DNA from: CAVRUD01 sp963724285
GTDB lineage: Bacteria; Chloroflexota; Chloroflexia; Thermomicrobiales; UBA6265
Direction of reading: 5' to 3'
DNA length: 64,000 nucleotides
NCBI GenBank assembly: GCA_963724285.1
Contig: CAVRUD010000026.1
Location: 1 to 64,000, forward strand
The position numbers and the translations under genes were made by a program. The stretch's first letter is position 1. Each line of letters opens with the position of its first letter. Positions 60,326 through 64,000 of this stretch are shown here, one piece after another. The notes under the pieces are model-generated. The model was not told the DNA's origin and did not search any database. It worked only from the letters and a program-made list of their open reading frames with translations.

Positions 60326-60340
60326 GGTCCCGTGCCCTCC

Positions 60341-60888
60341 CTTCCGCATCGAGCCAAGCCGCCGCGGGCGGGGTCGGTGAGGAGGTGGAAGGGCCTGGGC
60401 GTGCGGCGGCGGCGGTCGAGGCGGCGGCCGGCGGCCAGGCGGCGCCCGAGGGCGGGGGGCCCCGCGACCCCCCCGGCGCGGAAGGCGAAGACCAGGAGGG
60501 GGCCGATCGCGTGGGCGCCTACGGCCTGGGCGGCCTTGGTCGGGGGGCGGCCGGCGACGAGCCGACCGCCGGCCAGGAGGGGCCGACGCCGGGGCGCCAT
60601 CGCGACGAGCCTGGCGGCGGCCTCGCGGCGGATCCGGGCCGGGTCGGCGCGGCGCCACCCATCGCGGGGGCCCTCGCCCTTCCGCGGCTTGGCGAGCAGC
60701 GCGGTCTGCCCCCGCGCCCGGGCCAGGACCGGCGCCGCGCGGATGGCGAGCACGCCCGGGGGGGCGGCGGTGCCCAGCGGCGGCCAACCGGCCAGGGCCA
60801 GCGTGCCGGCGCTCGGCGTCCCCCCCGGGCACCCCGGTCAGGACGCGCGCCAGCGCCGTCGCGACCCGTGGGCCGCCCGTGGCCGTGC
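60341..60888. other. GC-extreme region without an assignable gene
   Basis: About 550 bases, extremely GC-rich. A minus-strand frame, VLAIRAAPVLARARGQTALL, AKPRKGEGPRDGWRRADPAR, then LVAMAPRRRPLLAGGRLVAG, has mostly Arg/Ala/Gly residues and no family likeness. It might be a remnant of another mobile element next to the IS4-type copy. I do not call a gene. Confidence 0.4.
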
Positions 60889-60946
60889 GGGGACCGGCTC
60901 TGGCCGGACGGGCGGTTGCCCTGTCGCCCGGCCAGAGCCGGTCCCC
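60889..60946 (-). terminator. Long nested hairpin after the ADP-ribosylglycohydrolase gene
   Basis: Perfect 19-base arms GGGGACCGGCTCTGGCCGG (60889-60907) and CCGGCCAGAGCCGGTCCCC (60928-60946), with an inner CGGGCG...CGCCCG pair. It lies 5 bases from the minus-strand stop and probably terminates the transcript, although no T-run follows. Confidence 0.65.
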
Positions 60947-60950
60947 GTTG

Positions 60951-63119
60951 TCATCCCGCCACCCCCCGATTCCCCTTCGCTGGACGCCCATGGTGGGCCG
61001 TATATGCCGCCCCCACCGTCACCGGCCCACTCGTCAGCGTGCCCTCCGAAATCAGCAAGCCGATGCCGCCGCCTCGCAGCGGGGTACTGGAGTCGTCGGT
61101 CGCCTCGATTACCACCTGGCCGTCGATCGAACCCGTCAGAGAAGTGCCGGACGCAGACAGGGAAAGGGCGTATTCCCGCTCGGTCTCCCACGCGAACGGG
61201 ACTTCGGCGAGAACGGTCTCGCCGTCCTGGGCTTTGACGATGCGGGCCACTCCTCCCTCGACCAGGACGAAGGCGTAGTAGCGGCGCAGTCCTCCCACAC
61301 GGACGGCGACGCCGGCCGCGCTGGCGAGCGAGACCGTCACCGGTGCGGCGACTGAGATGTCGCGCCACTCCTCGGTGCCCTGCATGATCAAGCCCGTGCC
61401 GTGGTTCTGGACGATGTGGTAGTCCTGCCACCATCGCGCTTCCCATTGGTCGACACCGTCGACCCAGGCGCGCCGCCAGAGGTCGCCGCCGTGGGCCGGG
61501 CGTCCGAGCGTGACCGATGGTTCGCCCGTCCAGCCGAGACGATCGAGCAGGACCGAGTCACCCTCGGAGCCGCCGATGCGCACGCCAATCTGGGCGACCG
61601 GGGCTCCGGCCGTGTCTGGGATCTCCCAGGTTAGGGTCGCAGACTCCCCGGCGGCGATCGTGTGTCCAGGCCCTTCGACCGTGACCAGCTTGTCGTCCGC
61701 ACCGTAGAACCGCAGGACCAGGGCGGCGGCGATAGGGTGGCTGTCCGCGGTGCTCGCCGTGACGGCCGCCTCGACCTGCTGGCCGGGGAAGAGCGTCGGG
61801 GATGCGTAGAGCGCGTATCCCTTCATGTTGATCGCTTCTTCGGGGATGAAGGTCGGGGTCGTGACCGTCGCCGTGCCGGACCCCGTCAGGGTAATCGCCA
61901 GCGCCCGCTCCCCGCTATTCTGGGCGACATTCTCGACGATCGCCGGATCATGGGCATCGACCCGGAAGCCCTGGACCGAACCCGGCAGGGAGAAATGGAA
62001 GCGGGCGCCGTCCTTCGGCGCGATCGGGGCTTCACCCTTGAGGGCCCGGCCGGCGTTGACGACGCGGGTCGTCTCGATGGCGGCATCTGAGATGCCGCGT
62101 CCGCCTTCGGCGGTCGAGAGATAGAGGCGATCTTCGACCGGGAAGCGGAGGTCGTCGGCCCCGTCGAAGGCGGCCATGCCGTTCTTGATGCCCAGGATGG
62201 CGCCGACGTTGCCGGAGTTGCAGTCGGTGTCCCAGCCGCCCGTGTTGACGATCATCAGGGAGCGGCGGAAGTCGTCGTTCCCGTGCAGCAGGGCGTGGAT
62301 GATCAGGGCGTGGTTCGGGACCATGTGGCAGTTGCCACGGAACTTGTCGTAGCCGTAGTTGGCGCCGATCAGCGCGCGGGTCTTGTACCAATCATCATCG
62401 GCGGCGTGCCACTCGCGTACGTCGTGGATGAGGCCGGCGATATCGGAGTCGGCCGGGATGAGGGCGACGGCAGTGTCGATCAGCGTGTTGATGTCGGACT
62501 CGACGAAGGCGGCCGCCTCGATCGCGGCAATCACCTGGGCGCCGTAGATCGCCTCGCCATCGTGGGAAACGCTCGCGGCCCGGCGGGCAAAGTCGGCGGC
62601 GAGTTCCGGATCACCGGGGGCGACCATCGCCCAGCCGTCGATGAAGATCTGGGAGCCGATCTGCTCCGCCACCACCTTGCTGTTGCGGGCGATCGAGCCG
62701 CTCTCCGGCGCGGGGATGCCGTTCTTCAAGCGGAGATAGGCGGTGTGCTCGGTCGAGGTGCCGAACCCGCCCCACCAGAAGATGGTGCGGCGCTCGATCG
62801 TATAGTTCAGCCACGCCTCGCCGATCTGCTGTGGTGTCAGATCCGGGTCGTAACCGTGATCCTCCAGCGCCCGGAGAAAGGTGAAGGTGCCGGTGACGTC
62901 GTCGTCGGTCACGACCAGCGGCATGTTGAACCGCTCGTGGACGTAGTGATCGACCTCGCCCAACTCCTGGACGATCCGCTCGTGCGACCACCCCTCAAAC
63001 GGGCGGCCGAGATAGACGCCGATGAGCTTGCCCAGCATGCCGGCGTAGACCCGCTCGGTGTAGTCGGCTGGGAGCGACATGCCGGTTTGTGGTCGTGATT
63101 CGATAAGCGTCAGGGACAT
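60951..63119 (-). CDS. ADP-ribosylglycohydrolase-family protein with C-terminal beta domains
   Basis: A 722-residue protein. Residues about 20-400 are an ADP-ribosylglycohydrolase (DraG-like) fold: YAGMLGKLIGVYLGRPFEGW, VTDDDVTGTFTFLRALEDHG (metal Asp cluster), TSTEHTAYLRLKNGIPAPES, GNDDFRRSLMIVNTGGWDTD, CNSGNVGAILGIKNGM (the GGDTDxxA-like second metal site, here GWDTDCNSG). The rest is beta-rich: ALVLRFYGADDKLVTVEGPG and, at the C-terminus, a concanavalin A-like module (LSLSASGTSLTGSIDGQVVI). No signal peptide. Beside sugar ABC permeases such proteins probably act on carbohydrates or nucleosides and not on proteins. Start ATG 63119. The upstream neighbour is a MalG-like permease. Confidence 0.85.
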   Translation of the reverse strand: MSLTLIESRPQTGMSLPADYTERVYAGMLGKLIGVYLGRPFEGWSHERIVQELGEVDHYVHERFNMPLVVTDDDVTGTFTFLRALEDHGYDPDLTPQQIGEAWLNYTIERRTIFWWGGFGTSTEHTAYLRLKNGIPAPESGSIARNSKVVAEQIGSQIFIDGWAMVAPGDPELAADFARRAASVSHDGEAIYGAQVIAAIEAAAFVESDINTLIDTAVALIPADSDIAGLIHDVREWHAADDDWYKTRALIGANYGYDKFRGNCHMVPNHALIIHALLHGNDDFRRSLMIVNTGGWDTDCNSGNVGAILGIKNGMAAFDGADDLRFPVEDRLYLSTAEGGRGISDAAIETTRVVNAGRALKGEAPIAPKDGARFHFSLPGSVQGFRVDAHDPAIVENVAQNSGERALAITLTGSGTATVTTPTFIPEEAINMKGYALYASPTLFPGQQVEAAVTASTADSHPIAAALVLRFYGADDKLVTVEGPGHTIAAGESATLTWEIPDTAGAPVAQIGVRIGGSEGDSVLLDRLGWTGEPSVTLGRPAHGGDLWRRAWVDGVDQWEARWWQDYHIVQNHGTGLIMQGTEEWRDISVAAPVTVSLASAAGVAVRVGGLRRYYAFVLVEGGVARIVKAQDGETVLAEVPFAWETEREYALSLSASGTSLTGSIDGQVVIEATDDSSTPLRGGGIGLLISEGTLTSGPVTVGAAYTAHHGRPAKGNRGVAG

Positions 63120-63141
63120 TGCTTCTGGGTCCTCCGAGGAA

Positions 63142-63433
63142 TACCCCCTACCCCCGGCCCCCTTCCCCCCGCTGCGGCAGGGGGAAGGGGGAGAACGAGG
63201 CGTCTGGGGACTGATCGATTCGGGTGTAAGGGCGCATGGCATGCGCCCGGTCTCCGACCGCGTCGCCGCGACGGCGGGCCGGCGGAACGAGGACGCGATA
63301 CCGCGCCGGGTTGGCATCCTTGCGGCCCCGCCCACCTGGAAGGGCGCATGCTATGCGCCCCTACGGGTAAACGCGGCGCTCCTCCCCCTTCCCCCTGTCG
63401 CAACGGGGGGACGGGGGCCGGGGGGTTTGGGGG
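63142..63433. repeat. Repeat cluster A-C-A between transporter and hydrolase genes
   Basis: A family A palindrome (63142-63196, CCCCCTACCCCCGGCCCCCT...GCGGCAGGGGGAAGGGGGAG), a family C paired hairpin (63226-63364, GGGCGCATGGCATGCGCCC facing GGGCGCATGCTATGCGCCC), then another family A unit (63381-63433). The same co-occurrence of A beside C is found at 1171-1281 and 53921-55631. Confidence 0.8.
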
Positions 63434-63444
63434 CTGTAAACCCG

Positions 63445-64000
63445 TTACCCCTTCAACCCCCCCTGCGTCAGCCCGTCGATGAACCTCCGTTGCAGCGCGA
63501 GGAAGATGGCGATGATCGGCAGGATCATCATCATCGCGGCGGCGCTGGTTAAACCCCAGTCGCGGCTGAAGCGGGTGGTGAAGTTGTAGTAGCTGGTCAC
63601 GACCGTGAAGAGCTCTTGCTCGGTCAGGAAGACCGACGCCAGCAGGAACTCGTTCCAGACCGACAGGGCGACGACCAGGCCGACGGTGAGGAAGCCGGGC
63701 CAGGAGAGCGGCACGACGATGCCGGTGAAGATCTTCCACTCGTTCGCGCCATCAACCCGGGCTGCGTCCTCGAAGTCTCTGGGCAATTGCAGCATGTAGG
63801 AGCGCAGCAAGAAGATCGCCAGTGGCGCGTTGATCGCGATGTAGATGATCGCCAGCCCGAAAAGGTTGTTGACCAGATCGAGCCGTTGCCAGGCGAAGAA
63901 GAGGGGGACCAGGAAGAGCTGGAGCGGCAGGCTGGACCCGACCAGGAAGTAGAGCATCACCGCTCCTGACCCGGGTAGGTCGAGTTTGGCGAGGCTGTAG
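63445..64000 (-). CDS. Carbohydrate ABC transporter permease (MalG-like), partial
   Basis: The last 185 codons of a sugar permease; the frame continues past the window end (YSLAKLDLPGSGAVMLYFLV is in frame). Blocks: GSSLPLQLFLVPLFFAWQRL, NNLFGLAIIYIAINAPLAIF, LLRSYMLQLPRDFEDAARVD, GANEWKIFTGIVVPLSWPGF (EAA loop), LTVGLVVALSVWNEFLLASV, AAAMMMILPIIAIFLALQRR and FIDGLTQGGLKG, the standard MalG end. It would pair with a MalF-like permease and a binding protein upstream, outside the window. The downstream ADP-ribosylglycohydrolase-family gene is on the same strand 325 bases away, across repeats, and may share the unit. Confidence 0.9.
   Translation of the reverse strand, partial: YSLAKLDLPGSGAVMLYFLVGSSLPLQLFLVPLFFAWQRLDLVNNLFGLAIIYIAINAPLAIFLLRSYMLQLPRDFEDAARVDGANEWKIFTGIVVPLSWPGFLTVGLVVALSVWNEFLLASVFLTEQELFTVVTSYYNFTTRFSRDWGLTSAAAMMMILPIIAIFLALQRRFIDGLTQGGLKG

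Larger units (their letters stand above)
59193..60340. repeat. Family C hairpin interrupted by the IS4-type remnant
   Basis: GTAGGGGAGGGTCCCGTGCC at 59193-59212 is broken by the insertion and resumes at 60326 (GGTCCCGTGCC, CTCCC). The restored arm is the same as the left arm at 19351. Unlike the other family C elements, the partner arm is not seen on the far side. Confidence 0.8.

Noticed and set aside
54005..60340. The two IS4-type copies as ends of one composite transposon
   Set aside because: Each copy has its own distinct target duplication and the copies are diverged, so they inserted independently; the genes between them are ordinary chromosomal genes.
60951..63119. ADP-ribosylglycohydrolase as the antitoxin (DarG-type) of a toxin system
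   Set aside because: No DarT-like toxin gene is next to it, the protein is not a macrodomain, and the neighbour is a sugar permease.

Overview
The window is a very GC-rich chromosomal segment of a free-living bacterium, most likely a Chloroflexota of the Thermomicrobia / Sphaerobacter type. This is inferred from gene content, not from a marker gene: a Qng1-type queuosine-salvage hydrolase, a DUF6062 protein, secreted proteins with Thr/Pro-rich linkers, a MDSSKFDALTR-type N-terminus on a secreted Cys-rich protein, F420-dependent enzyme families, and many palindromic intergenic repeats. I found no rRNA, tRNA, CRISPR array, phage module or replication origin.

Layout. 1-5.6 kb: 3' part of a PhoX-like phosphatase, a decayed antitoxin/PIN pair, a MalT-type LuxR regulator interrupted by a palindromic repeat, and an EAL-domain fragment. 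5.6-7.4 kb: AbrB antitoxin, a Fic/Doc protein whose catalytic His is Gln, and qng1. 7.4-20.5 kb: PIG-V-like mannosyltransferase, WYL regulator, isochorismatase-like hydrolase, apt, secreted proteins, an LCP cell-wall ligase, GNAT, an F420/PPOX oxidoreductase, and a fused succinate dehydrogenase membrane anchor. 20.5-28.3 kb: a degenerate NodB-fold secreted protein, a dipeptide/oligopeptide ABC transporter (binding protein plus two permeases, no ATPase), an FAD amine oxidase and a methyltransferase. 28.4-36.5 kb: an AbrB/PIN toxin-antitoxin pair, an MBL hydrolase, small and decayed genes, a Cys-rich secreted protein and a broken IS982-like element. 36.6-47.2 kb: DUF6062, purD, three secreted proteins, an F420-type LLM oxidoreductase and an XRE/NB-ARC/TPR regulator. 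47.4-58.9 kb: a 1071-residue Cys-rich repeat surface protein, a PEP-mutase/isocitrate-lyase-family enzyme, an Ada-AlkA DNA-repair fusion, an intact IS4-type element, a large GT2 glycosyltransferase and a nucleotidyltransferase. 59-64 kb: a deleted IS4-type copy, a large ADP-ribosylglycohydrolase-family protein, and the start of a sugar ABC permease that runs off the window.

Common themes. Much of the coding capacity is secreted or envelope-directed. Intergenic space is filled by several families of palindromic repeats (called A to F here), often nested. All three insertion sequences are sited in or at hairpins of these repeats, and two carry target duplications that cover the hairpin loop. 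This is the most unusual feature of the window. At least four otherwise conserved genes carry single-base frameshifts, so either indel errors in the assembly or real gene decay must be considered.
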